From NCBI RefSeq assembly GCF_052056485.1, contig NZ_CP183948.1, forward strand, positions 2,790,001 through 2,854,000: a stretch of DNA of 64,000 nucleotides. Reading direction: 5' to 3'. The stretch is from Paenibacillus_AQ nitricinens. Its GTDB lineage: Bacteria > Bacillota > Bacilli > Paenibacillales > Paenibacillaceae. The notes beneath the pieces are model-generated. The model did no database searches and had not been told where the DNA came from. It worked only from the letters and a program-made list of their open reading frames with translations. Below, piece after piece: positions 42,398 through 51,453 of the stretch. The position numbers were made by a program, and so were the translations under genes. Within the stretch, counting starts at the first letter, position 1. Every line of letters starts with the position of its first letter.

Positions 42398-42991
42398 ATG
42401 CACTGGCTTTCCATCATTATTATTGGTCTGGCTTCAAATTTGGATAACTTAGGAATAGGCGTTTCCTTTGGCGCACGGTCCACAAGAATTACACCTCTCT
42501 CTAATCTGATCATTGCTGTTCTTTCAATGCTGGCTACCTTGCTTTCAATTACCTCAGGAGAATATGTTTCAGAATATTTCTCGGAGGCACTTGGCAATGC
42601 CATTGGTGGCTGCTTGATTCTGTTTATGGGACTCTGGAGTATTAGAGCGGTGTATAAGAAACCAACTTCAAGTGTAAGCATGGATATAGAGGCCAATGTC
42701 CTCAGCACAGCTTCTACAGATACTGGCTATCGTCATGTCTTAAGATGGCAAGAATCGGTGTGGCTGGGTGTAGCGCTGGCTATCAATTGTATTGCTACAG
42801 GCTTTGGAGCAGGGATCAGCGGTGTGAACGCAACCTTCACAGCGATCTCAGTGGGTGCCTTTTCGTTTATCACTGTTGCTGCCGGAATGCAAATCGGGAA
42901 TCGAATGTCCAAAACCTGGCTAGGCAAACATTCTGATCTGATCGGTGGATTGTTATTAGTAGGTATAGGTCTGTATGAAATATTTATTTAA
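42398..42991 (+). CDS. ytaF: Sporulation membrane protein YtaF
   Basis: 197 residues, six TM helices with the MntP/YtaF-type pairs (LASNLDNLGIGVSFGARSTRI; GVALAINCIATGFGAGISGVNAT). Required for normal sporulation in B. subtilis; probably a divalent-ion exporter by fold, which is inference. Ribosome binding site AAGGGGG. It is an indicator that the host forms spores. Confidence 0.85.
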   Translation: MHWLSIIIIGLASNLDNLGIGVSFGARSTRITPLSNLIIAVLSMLATLLSITSGEYVSEYFSEALGNAIGGCLILFMGLWSIRAVYKKPTSSVSMDIEANVLSTASTDTGYRHVLRWQESVWLGVALAINCIATGFGAGISGVNATFTAISVGAFSFITVAAGMQIGNRMSKTWLGKHSDLIGGLLLVGIGLYEIFI

Positions 42992-43110
42992 GCTGATCTT
43001 GAGTTCGTAAGTATTTCCACCATAAATCGGAAGTTTACCTCCTGAAAAAAAGAAAATAAACCCTGTACACTAAATCTTGTAAGAGAAACCTTTGAAAGGG
43101 GTACAGGGGA

Positions 43111-44466
43111 ATGAATAAAGTAAAACACTTGGCACTTTCGTTAGTCGCTATCATGCTTGTAGGTTCACTGGCAGCATGCGGAGGCAACAACGCCGAGAAC
43201 AACGCATCAAGTAAAAATACAGGTAACAACGCAGCAAGCACAAGTGAACCAACAAAAGATGAGGGTACTGAGCCTGCTGAGAAAATTGAACTTTCTTTCT
43301 GGACACTCGGCAACGTGAACTACGAGGATCTAGCGAAGGAGTATACGAAGGAACATCCAAACGTAACGATCAAGGTTCAAAATACGGGTGACCAAACGGC
43401 TCATCATAATAATTTGACCACAGCTTTATCGGCGGGGTCGGGTGCACCAGATATTTTCCAGCTTGAAATCGGTTTCATGGAGCGCTTTATCAATGCACAG
43501 GATAAATTCTATAACCTGAATGATCTTGGAGCCAAAGATATTCAAGCGAACTATTTGGATTGGAAATGGAAACAAGCCTCTTCCGTAGATGGCAGCTTCC
43601 AGTTGGGTTTACCAACAGATATCGGTCCGACCGTTGTTTATTACAGAACAGATTTGGCGGAAGCAGCCGGATTGCCAAGTGACCCGGAAGGATTCGGCGG
43701 AGCCATTGATACATGGGACAAATTCGCTGCTGTAGCCAAAGCTTTCAAGGAAAAGACAGGTAAGCCTTTTGTAGATCTTACAGATCTTACCTTTAATGCA
43801 TTGCGTGACCAATCCGCGGATGAAATCTACTTCAGCAAAGCGGATGGCAACTTTATCGGAGACACCAACCCGCAAGTTCGCAAAGCTTATCATTTTACGG
43901 TTAAAGGTATCCAAGAAGGTTGGATCAGCAATCTAATGCTCTGGTCTCCAGAATGGGGCCAAGGAATGAACGATGGATCTTTTGCAGTCGTCATGGGACC
44001 GGCTTGGATGGCGGGAAATGTTAAGAGTAATGCTCCAGATACTACTGGAAAATGGAAAATCGCACAGCTTCCTGAAGGTGCTGGTAACTGGGGTGGTTCA
44101 TTCCTGACCCTGCCTAAAGAAGGTAAACACTCGAAAGAAGCTTATGATTTCATCGCATGGATGGATAACAAGGATAATCAACTGGAATCCTTCAAGACAA
44201 AAGGGTTGATGCCTTCCATTCCTGCCCTGTACGAAGATCCTGCATTCGTAGATTTCAAGGATGAATTCTTCGGTGGTCAACAAACCGCAGTTGAATTTGG
44301 TAAAGCAGCTAATCGTGTAAAACCGGTATACTACGGTCCACTTCATGACCAAACCGATACCTTCTTCAAAAATGCACTGAAAAACGTGTTGGAGAAAAAG
44401 GCTGATCCGGCTAAAGAGTGGGATGAAGCTGTTAAACAAGCGAAGAAGCTTGCTGAACGCAGCTAA
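43111..44466 (+). CDS. Carbohydrate ABC transporter substrate-binding lipoprotein
   Basis: 451 residues, extracellular family 1 binding protein. Lipobox LAAC, Cys23, then a linker rich in Asn, Ala and Ser. Typical folds: ELSFWTLGNVNYEDLAKEYT, GAPDIFQLEIGFMERFI, GPAWMAGN. GAAAGGGG ribosome binding site. The repeat element and a hairpin follow, so the binding protein may be made in excess over the permeases, as is common. Ligand unknown; no catalytic enzyme is next to it. Confidence 0.88.
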   Translation: MNKVKHLALSLVAIMLVGSLAACGGNNAENNASSKNTGNNAASTSEPTKDEGTEPAEKIELSFWTLGNVNYEDLAKEYTKEHPNVTIKVQNTGDQTAHHNNLTTALSAGSGAPDIFQLEIGFMERFINAQDKFYNLNDLGAKDIQANYLDWKWKQASSVDGSFQLGLPTDIGPTVVYYRTDLAEAAGLPSDPEGFGGAIDTWDKFAAVAKAFKEKTGKPFVDLTDLTFNALRDQSADEIYFSKADGNFIGDTNPQVRKAYHFTVKGIQEGWISNLMLWSPEWGQGMNDGSFAVVMGPAWMAGNVKSNAPDTTGKWKIAQLPEGAGNWGGSFLTLPKEGKHSKEAYDFIAWMDNKDNQLESFKTKGLMPSIPALYEDPAFVDFKDEFFGGQQTAVEFGKAANRVKPVYYGPLHDQTDTFFKNALKNVLEKKADPAKEWDEAVKQAKKLAERS

Positions 44467-44499
44467 GACTTCTAACAGAAAGCGCGCAATGCCTTGAAG

Positions 44500-44541
44500 G
44501 TCCGGATTCATAGAGAACAGTATTCTCTGTGAATTCGGATT
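44500..44541 (+). terminator. Stem-loop after the binding-protein gene
   Basis: TCCGGATTCA and TGAATTCGGA with inner AGAGAA/TTCTCT. The T-tract is short (TTTAATT), so it may be a partial terminator or a 3' stabiliser that lowers expression of the permeases. Confidence 0.6.
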
Positions 44542-44544
44542 TAA

Positions 44545-44640
44545 TTATAAGAAAGTATAAGTTTCACGCAATACTTTATGCTTTAATTCTCGCATAAACG
44601 ATTACCGTCCTTATAAGGACGCCGAAGACGTTTTGCTTGA
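44545..44640 (+). repeat. Dispersed repeat, copy 2
   Basis: Second copy of the element at 24095-24192, in the same orientation. Hairpin arms CGTCCT/AGGACG are kept with loop TATA; TTATGC...GCATAA adds another stem. The downstream stem ACGCC-GAA-GACGT has one mismatch, so terminator strength is lower than in copy 1. It sits within an importer operon, 26 bases before the permease start. Confidence 0.8.
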
Positions 44641-44666
44641 TACGTTAGATTACCTGGAGGTGTGTC

Positions 44667-45620
44667 ATGGCTGAGCCTGTTATTGCAAGTCCGCATGCCG
44701 AGAGCAAACGACCGTTTTTAACGGAACAAAGAAGGAGCCGCATCACCGCTTATACATTCATCTCTCCTTTTTTTATTCTGTTCTCGATATTTGGACTATA
44801 TCCGATCTTCTTTACGATCTACCTTTCATTTTTTAAATGGGATGCCTTGAATCCTATGAAATTCGTAGGAATGAAAAATTATGAGCTGGTCACAAGCGAC
44901 CCTACCTTTTGGATTTCTTTTAGCAACACGTTAATTATGGGACTGCTTGGTACGATTCCACAGATCCTATTGGCACTTTTGATTGCTGTTTTGTTGAATT
45001 CGGGGATGACTCGTTTCAAAAAAACGTTCCGCGTTCTCTTTTTCATGCCGAATATTACTTCAATCGTTGCGGTTACCCTGGTGTTTAGTACGCTGTTTGG
45101 GAACAACGGGATGATCAACTGGATGCTCAGTGGTTTAGGACTTGATAATGTGGCCTTCAACTCTGGCTGGTGGGGAGTCAAAATCGCGATTTCAACTATG
45201 GTGATGTGGCGCTGGACAGGGTATAATGCCATTATTTTTCTATCAGGACTTCAAAGTATTCCTACAGATTTGTATGAAGCAGCCCGAATTGATGGAGCGA
45301 ACAGAAGGCAACAATTAACCTTCATTACATTACCACTACTAAAACCATTTATCGTATTCGTTACCTTGCTCTCGACCATTGGTGCGCTGCAGTTGTTTAC
45401 TGAACCTTATGTATTCTTGGGGCAATCAGGAACTGGATCTACCCGTCAGGAAGGAATCACTATGGTTACTTATTTGTACAGTGAGGCATTCCGCAATGGA
45501 TTCTTTGGTACGGCGGCGGCTACAGCAGTTCTACTATTTGTGGTCACAATCATATTCTCTGTCCTTAATATGCTGGTTTCAAGCCGCATGGGTGGAGATA
45601 CAGGAGGGGGTAAAGCGTGA
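44667..45620 (+). CDS. Sugar ABC transporter permease, MalF-type
   Basis: 317 residues, six TM segments, EAA loop YEAARIDGANRRQQLTFITLP. The start follows CTGGAGG. Overlaps the next permease by four bases. Together with it makes the channel for the lipoprotein encoded upstream; the ATPase is encoded elsewhere. Confidence 0.88.
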   Translation: MAEPVIASPHAESKRPFLTEQRRSRITAYTFISPFFILFSIFGLYPIFFTIYLSFFKWDALNPMKFVGMKNYELVTSDPTFWISFSNTLIMGLLGTIPQILLALLIAVLLNSGMTRFKKTFRVLFFMPNITSIVAVTLVFSTLFGNNGMINWMLSGLGLDNVAFNSGWWGVKIAISTMVMWRWTGYNAIIFLSGLQSIPTDLYEAARIDGANRRQQLTFITLPLLKPFIVFVTLLSTIGALQLFTEPYVFLGQSGTGSTRQEGITMVTYLYSEAFRNGFFGTAAATAVLLFVVTIIFSVLNMLVSSRMGGDTGGGKA

Positions 45621-46480
45621 GTACTGTGCGTCTATTAAAAAAAGATCCGGATGATCTTGGGATTTTCGGCAAAGTAGGATTTTATCTCATTCTGATTCTT
45701 GGTGCACTTGTGTCCATCTTTCCTTTTTACTGGATGTTTGTAGTTGGCACAAATGATAGGGGCGCAGTATTCCATGTCCCCCCTTTGCTTACGGTTGGAA
45801 ACCAATTTTTTGATAATTTCCAGCGGGTTCTGGATAAAACGGATTTCTTCCAAGCCCTTGGAAACTCATTATTCGTCTCGTCTATGGTAACCATATCGGT
45901 CGTATTTTTCTGTACATTGGCTGGTTATGCTTTTGCTAAATATGAATTCCCGTTTAAAAATATTCTTTTCTACTTTGTAATTGCTACTCTATTTGTACCC
46001 CAGCAGCTTGGTGTGTTACCTACTTATGTCATTATGGCCAAGCTCCACTGGATCGACTCCTTTAAGGCGCTGATTGTTCCGGCAATGGTTAATGCTTTTG
46101 GGATCTTTTGGATGCGGCAGTATATCTCTACAGCTGTACATACAGAACTGATCGAAGCTGGACGGATTGATGGCGGAGGACATTTCCGGATCTTCTGGAA
46201 CATCGCCATTCCAGTGATCACACCAGCTATGGCAACACTAGGCATACTGAATTTTATGACCGTATGGAATGACTTCTTTTGGCCTTTGGTCGTGTTAAAG
46301 AACCAAGAACATTTTACAATACAAATCGCGCTCCAACAGTTATTCTCCAATCGTGACGGTCTGGATTATGGAATGATCATGTCAGCTACGTTTACGGCGA
46401 CCTTGCCATTGCTGATCGTCTTCTTGTTATTTAGTCGTTGGGTAATTGCGGGGCTTACTTCAGGAGCTATCAAGAGCTGA
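45617..46480 (+). CDS. Sugar ABC transporter permease, MalG-type
   Basis: 287 residues, six TM segments, EAA loop IEAGRIDGGGHFRIFWNIAIP. GTG start overlaps the previous stop. C-terminus VIAGLTSGAIKS is the usual MalG-type end. Substrate as for the preceding genes. Confidence 0.88.
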   Translation: MSTVRLLKKDPDDLGIFGKVGFYLILILGALVSIFPFYWMFVVGTNDRGAVFHVPPLLTVGNQFFDNFQRVLDKTDFFQALGNSLFVSSMVTISVVFFCTLAGYAFAKYEFPFKNILFYFVIATLFVPQQLGVLPTYVIMAKLHWIDSFKALIVPAMVNAFGIFWMRQYISTAVHTELIEAGRIDGGGHFRIFWNIAIPVITPAMATLGILNFMTVWNDFFWPLVVLKNQEHFTIQIALQQLFSNRDGLDYGMIMSATFTATLPLLIVFLLFSRWVIAGLTSGAIKS

Positions 46481-46563
46481 TCTTACTTTTAGGTCTTTAC
46501 AGGGAATAGGCGGTTTCGTGAAGAATACTAGAGAACAGAGACAGCAGGGGGAAGGGGAATACC

Positions 46564-48288
46564 ATGAAGCTCCGCCGGAAAATCTTGTTCGCTATTATTC
46601 TTCTCGTCTTTATTCCAGTGATCCTGATGGGGATCGTTACATATGTTAATTTCTCTAACGCTATGGAGAAAAAATCAAGCAACTTCTACTGGGTTTCACT
46701 GCTCGAAACGGATCGAAAGCTCAAATTCGCACTTAGCGAAATCTCCTCGATCACAAATGCTGCAATCACACAACCGGTTATTCAACAATCGCTTAAGCAG
46801 ACTAATTTTGTGCTCACCTATGATCGCAAGCAGGAACTCAACAATTTGCTGATTAATCATCCGATGATTACTTCATTTAGTTTATATGGCAAAGATCGGC
46901 TGCTCTATCAATACAATGCACCGATGTCCTTTGAGGACATGAAGAAGCAGAGTTGGTTTAATGCGATGGAAAGTGCGGAGGGGCGCCCTGTATGGTCAGG
47001 ACCCGGTGAGAATGGTTCAGCATTATCCGGCCATCCGGTACTTGTGCAAGCCAGAGTGATCAAAGATTATTATTCACTTGAAGATATCGGCTATTTGGTC
47101 GTGAACGTAAAACCCGATTTACTAGATCAGATTTTTTGGGAGGCAGCAACTCTGAAGAAGGGGGATATTCTGCTAGTGAACAAGCTAGGGAATATAGTTT
47201 TTAACAAATCCGGTGAACATATAGGGCAGCGCACCGAGTTCCCTTTTTTAGAAAATGATTATGCCAAGGAACAAAACTATTACATCGATAACTATCAGGG
47301 GGAACAATCACTCATAACCTTCCTCCCTTCACATAATAAAGACTGGTATTTGGCAGCGATTACACCGATGAATCTAATCTCTTCGGAGTCCATTTCTATC
47401 CGCAATATTGCGATTATTTTGAGTACGGTTTCATTGTTATCGGCGATTTTATTTGACCGCTATTTTGTTAGAAGACTCGTTTATAGCATTAATAGCGCAG
47501 TCAACGGGATGAAGCGTGTGAAGCAAGGGATTTTTACACCTATCACTACACGTTATCGTGCTGATGATGAAAGTGATTTTCTGATTGATGGCTTTAACCG
47601 AATGAGCTCACAGATCAGCGAGTTAATCGTACAGGTGCAGACGGAGCAGGGGCGGAAGAAGGAAGCAGAAATGCAGGCCTTAATGGCGCAGATTAATCCT
47701 CATTTTATTTATAATTCACTTGAATCAATTAATTCAATGGCTGTGCTGCAAGGCAATAAAGATATTAGTAAAATGGTCATTTCACTCGGCAAGCTGCTGC
47801 GAATTAGCATTAGTCAGAATCAAGAGCTGATACCACTGCAAATGGAGTTTGAGCATGTTCGCCATTATCTGGATATTCAGAAGTTCCGTTTCGAGGATGA
47901 ATTTTCGTATATTATAAATCTTCCTGAGAATCTTAGAACGTTTATGACTCAAAAGCTGATTGTTCAGCCCATTGTAGAGAATGCATTGTACCATGCGATT
48001 GAGCCGATGGAGGACCCTGGAATTATAGAAATCACAGCCTATGAAATGGGTACGGATATGATCATTATCGTAAAAGATAACGGTCCGGGCTTCGACTTAG
48101 CCAAGATGATGAATCTATGGGATAACGAGGGAGGCGGCCAGAAGAAATATAGTGACAGTGGTGTAGGGCTTAAGAATGTTCATGAGCGCCTGATTATCAG
48201 ATTCGGCAGTCCATATGGCTTACTTGTGTGTTCATCCCCTGGATTTGGTTCAACGATTCGAATCCGAATACCAAAAATACTGCCATAA
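46564..48288 (+). CDS. Sensor histidine kinase, YesM family
   Basis: 574 residues. TM near 8-28, extracellular sensor to about 280, second TM (IAIILSTVSLLSAILFDRYF), HAMP linker, then ALMAQINPHFIYNSLES with phospho-accepting His380 and HATPase motifs (LIVQPIVENALYHA, DNGPGF). ATG behind AGGGGGAAGGGG. First gene of a kinase / anchored binding protein / regulator set that follows an importer; likely to induce that importer. Confidence 0.87.
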   Translation: MKLRRKILFAIILLVFIPVILMGIVTYVNFSNAMEKKSSNFYWVSLLETDRKLKFALSEISSITNAAITQPVIQQSLKQTNFVLTYDRKQELNNLLINHPMITSFSLYGKDRLLYQYNAPMSFEDMKKQSWFNAMESAEGRPVWSGPGENGSALSGHPVLVQARVIKDYYSLEDIGYLVVNVKPDLLDQIFWEAATLKKGDILLVNKLGNIVFNKSGEHIGQRTEFPFLENDYAKEQNYYIDNYQGEQSLITFLPSHNKDWYLAAITPMNLISSESISIRNIAIILSTVSLLSAILFDRYFVRRLVYSINSAVNGMKRVKQGIFTPITTRYRADDESDFLIDGFNRMSSQISELIVQVQTEQGRKKEAEMQALMAQINPHFIYNSLESINSMAVLQGNKDISKMVISLGKLLRISISQNQELIPLQMEFEHVRHYLDIQKFRFEDEFSYIINLPENLRTFMTQKLIVQPIVENALYHAIEPMEDPGIIEITAYEMGTDMIIIVKDNGPGFDLAKMMNLWDNEGGGQKKYSDSGVGLKNVHERLIIRFGSPYGLLVCSSPGFGSTIRIRIPKILP

Positions 48289-48321
48289 TCGATCATACAG
48301 AGGAAACAGGGGGAGATTGAC

Positions 48322-49668
48322 ATGAAGTGGTTATTGAAGTGGGGCTGGATGTGGATATATCTAGTCTTGATATCTGGCGCTGTTCTATTTATTACTTTAG
48401 GAGATCATGAACCGATTGAAGATAATTCACCAGAAAAAATAACGCTGACTTTCCGTCACTTCTGGATCAAAGAGCATGATCGGCCACTGCTGGCTATCTT
48501 TGAAGAGATCGTGGATAAATACCAAATTGCGCATCCAAATATAAAAGTTAATTTCGAAGGGTTAGACCAGACGATACACCGTGAACAAAAGCTGAAAAGT
48601 GAGATGGTTACTGGCACGCCACCAGATATGTTTGTATTATTTGGTGGGGCCGAAATAGAGCCATATGTGCGTTCTAATCGTCTTGTTGATCTGACTGACT
48701 TTGTCCGAGAGAACGGTCTAACCAATCAATTCAAGGATCTGCATCTATGGACCTTTGATAACCATATTTATGGATTGCCCATTGAAGGAAACGCTGAACC
48801 ACTGTATTACAATAAGACTATATTCAATAAGCTGGGTCTAGGGGCGCCTACAACGCTGCAAGAACTCGATGATGTCATACTGGGGCTCAAGGCCGGAGGA
48901 TACATTCCCTTTGCACTCGGGAATGAGGATCGTTGGCCCGCCGGGATTTTTGCACATTATTTAATGGATCGTTATGCTGGCTCCGAGCTGATCCAGAAGC
49001 TAATCACAGGTGAAGATCAAGCGAGCTTTCAGAATGAGGCCTATTTAAAGGCTTTTGAGCATTTGGATCAATGGATAAAAGAAGGTGCTTTTAGTTCCAA
49101 GTCTAATGATCTTTCAACTGAAAATGCAGTGAGTTTGTTTGCAAGCGGTAAGGCTGCAATGTATTTAAACGGGAACTGGGATATCAATTTATTTTCTGGA
49201 AGTGCGGCTCCAGCTGATTTTCAGAATGAGGTAGGCGTTATTCCATTTCCTGCCTTGAAGCAAGGAGAGGAGCCTTCGATTGCAGGAGGTTATACCATCG
49301 GCATTGGTCTTTCCTCCGAACTAAATGGAGCTAAACGGGAAGCCGCTTTGGATCTTATGAAGGCTTTTTACACGCAGGAAGTTCAGACCCGAATTGTATA
49401 TGAAGGACTGAGAATTCCATCCATTCGTATTGCTTTTGATCCGGAGAAGACCGGTCCGGTATTCGCGCAAGTGATGGAAATGATGGAAGTGAACCGCAAG
49501 AGCTTTGTGCCTTACGATAACGTATTATCACCTGAAGTTAAGAAAATGTTCCTAAGTGTCATCGAAAAAATGATTAACGAAGAAATGTCTGCAGATCATG
49601 CTTTAAAGCTAGTGCAGGCATCATCGATGGAATACTGGAATCTGATCCAAAACTCAAGTGTTCAATAA
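48322..49668 (+). CDS. Membrane-anchored sugar-binding protein of a three-component sensor
   Basis: 448 residues with the fold of a family 1 binding protein (RHFWIKEHDRPLLAIFEEIV, GTPPDMFVLFGGAEIEPYV, AAMYLNGNWDINLFSG), but the N-terminus is a single TM helix (WMWIYLVLISGAVLFITLG) without lipobox Cys. It is placed between a kinase and a response-regulator gene, so it probably presents bound sugar to the kinase sensor domain rather than to the permeases. Ribosome binding site GGGGGAG. Role inferred from context. Confidence 0.78.
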   Translation: MKWLLKWGWMWIYLVLISGAVLFITLGDHEPIEDNSPEKITLTFRHFWIKEHDRPLLAIFEEIVDKYQIAHPNIKVNFEGLDQTIHREQKLKSEMVTGTPPDMFVLFGGAEIEPYVRSNRLVDLTDFVRENGLTNQFKDLHLWTFDNHIYGLPIEGNAEPLYYNKTIFNKLGLGAPTTLQELDDVILGLKAGGYIPFALGNEDRWPAGIFAHYLMDRYAGSELIQKLITGEDQASFQNEAYLKAFEHLDQWIKEGAFSSKSNDLSTENAVSLFASGKAAMYLNGNWDINLFSGSAAPADFQNEVGVIPFPALKQGEEPSIAGGYTIGIGLSSELNGAKREAALDLMKAFYTQEVQTRIVYEGLRIPSIRIAFDPEKTGPVFAQVMEMMEVNRKSFVPYDNVLSPEVKKMFLSVIEKMINEEMSADHALKLVQASSMEYWNLIQNSSVQ

Positions 49669-49684
49669 GCATGGAGGTGCTGGA

Positions 49685-51283
49685 ATGGATGAGATAGAAG
49701 AGAAATATAAAGTACTGCTCGTAGATGATGAGCCGATTATTCTTCGTAGTCTAAAGGTAGCTATTCCATGGGATGATCTCCAGATGGAAATTGTGGGAGA
49801 GGCTCGAAATGGAGAACAAGCCCTCCGCTTAATAGAAGAAACTACACCGCATATTATAATCAGCGATATCCGTATGCCTGTGATTGACGGAATCACTTTG
49901 ATGAAGGAAGTATTGCCAAAGAATGCTAAGCTGGTATTTATTTTTATAAGCGGATACGGGGAGTTTGAATATGCGAGAGAAGCTTTGCGTCAAGGAGCCT
50001 TTGATTATTTGCTAAAACCTATCGATCATGACGAACTGGTTGAAATGCTATACCGAGCGAAAACAAGACTGGATGACCAAAGAGAGAACGACCAGATGCT
50101 GCATTCCGTGCAGATGCTGTCAATGCTCGCTCGTGAACGGATGTTTGCTGAAATCACTCTGGGAAATGCAAGACCTCTAGAGCATCTGAAATGGCTGGAA
50201 AATAGCGAACTTGAAGATGGCTATTTCATGGCTGTTGTCCAATTGGATGATTATTCTGCGTTGACCGGGCAGTGGAGTGTGGAAGAAAAACGACTATGGC
50301 TGTTTGCGATCCGTAATATTGTTGAAGAGTGGTCCCTGGAGCATGGAGTACTTACAGTCTTCCCTTTTCATAACGGAGAGTGGGTATTGCTCTTCCCTGG
50401 ATCTCTAAGCGCGAGCAGAAGAGAACTCGGTGAACTATTGATTACAGGGATCAAAAGATATTCCAAGCTAAGCTGCTCAGTAGGGATTAGCCGCTGTACA
50501 CAAGGCATTGATCAATTAAGCACAGTGTATCCTTTGGCTGCAAAAGCTTTGTATCAACGTTTCTATTCTGGACTTGCCGGGGTGTTCATAGATGAGGAAA
50601 CAGCCTTCGCAGGCAATACAGAAGTGAAATATCCAAAAGAGCTGGAGACCTCGCTGATAGAGAGTATTCGTACCTTGAATAGAAACCAAATGTCATCCTT
50701 GTTTGATGAGTTGGCATTATATATTGAAGCTCAAGCTATTCCTAAAGAAATAGCAGAACGTCTTCTTGTGGAGATGGTTGTTGTGTTATACAGACATTTT
50801 GAACATTTGAATCTAAATTCGGACTGGTCTCTACATGGATTGCTAAGCAAGCTGCACCATTTGGTTACCTTGACTGAAATGATATCTGCTTTGAAGGAAG
50901 AATTTGGGGTGCGATTGAATCAAGGGAGTAAACCTGTAAATCGGGAGGACACACGCAGTTCCATCGAGAAGACAAAACGTTATATCGAGAGTAATTATCA
51001 TAAAGACTTAAGTATTGAAGAAGTATCGGAACTTGCCGATCTTAGTGTCAGTCATTTTTGTACTTTATTTAAACAAATAACAGGCTATACCTTCTTGGAG
51101 TATGTGACTCACTGTCGAATGGAGAAGGCGAAGTATATATTGCAAAGTAGTAATGTGAAGGTGTATCAGATCGCTCCGCTTGTGGGTTATCAGGATTCAC
51201 GGTATTTTACCCAGGTCTTCAAGAAAGCTAGTGGTCAGACACCTACGGAATACCGAGAAGAGCATGCGAGGCAGGTCAATTAG
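49685..51283 (+). CDS. Response regulator with AraC-type DNA-binding domain
   Basis: 532 residues. Receiver with DDE pocket and phospho-acceptor Asp61 (IIISDIRMP), Lys in LLKPID, long linker, then AraC double HTH (EEVSELADLSVSHFCTLFKQ; YQIAPLVGYQDSRYFTQVFKKASG). ATG 49685 is 6 bases from GGAGGTG; the in-frame start at 49658 is inside the preceding gene. It should activate the importer at 43111 in response to the kinase. Confidence 0.87.
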   Translation: MDEIEEKYKVLLVDDEPIILRSLKVAIPWDDLQMEIVGEARNGEQALRLIEETTPHIIISDIRMPVIDGITLMKEVLPKNAKLVFIFISGYGEFEYAREALRQGAFDYLLKPIDHDELVEMLYRAKTRLDDQRENDQMLHSVQMLSMLARERMFAEITLGNARPLEHLKWLENSELEDGYFMAVVQLDDYSALTGQWSVEEKRLWLFAIRNIVEEWSLEHGVLTVFPFHNGEWVLLFPGSLSASRRELGELLITGIKRYSKLSCSVGISRCTQGIDQLSTVYPLAAKALYQRFYSGLAGVFIDEETAFAGNTEVKYPKELETSLIESIRTLNRNQMSSLFDELALYIEAQAIPKEIAERLLVEMVVVLYRHFEHLNLNSDWSLHGLLSKLHHLVTLTEMISALKEEFGVRLNQGSKPVNREDTRSSIEKTKRYIESNYHKDLSIEEVSELADLSVSHFCTLFKQITGYTFLEYVTHCRMEKAKYILQSSNVKVYQIAPLVGYQDSRYFTQVFKKASGQTPTEYREEHARQVN

Positions 51284-51332
51284 CGAAGAAGTACATGGAT
51301 TGATTAGCAAAAGGGATAAAAATAGGGCATAA

Positions 51333-51400
51333 GTATGACATTTATCATACCCTTTACTTGATGTTTGTGACTTATAGGATGACACTTTATCTCCTATACT
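51333..51400 (+). promoter_or_regulatory. Desaturase promoter region with two related sites
   Basis: GTATGA-CATTTA-TCATAC (51333-51350) is an inverted repeat; ATGACACTTTATC (51379-51391) repeats its core ATGACATTTATC at a distance of 44 bases, about four helical turns. TATACT (51395) fits a -10 box with a weak TTATAG at 17 bases. These are likely DesR boxes, but the second one overlaps the -35/-10 spacer, which is unusual for an activator. Confidence 0.5.
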
Positions 51401-51453
51401 TAGATTAGATAAAAAGATCCTTAGCCAGACACATCAAGGAGGAAACGATAAAG

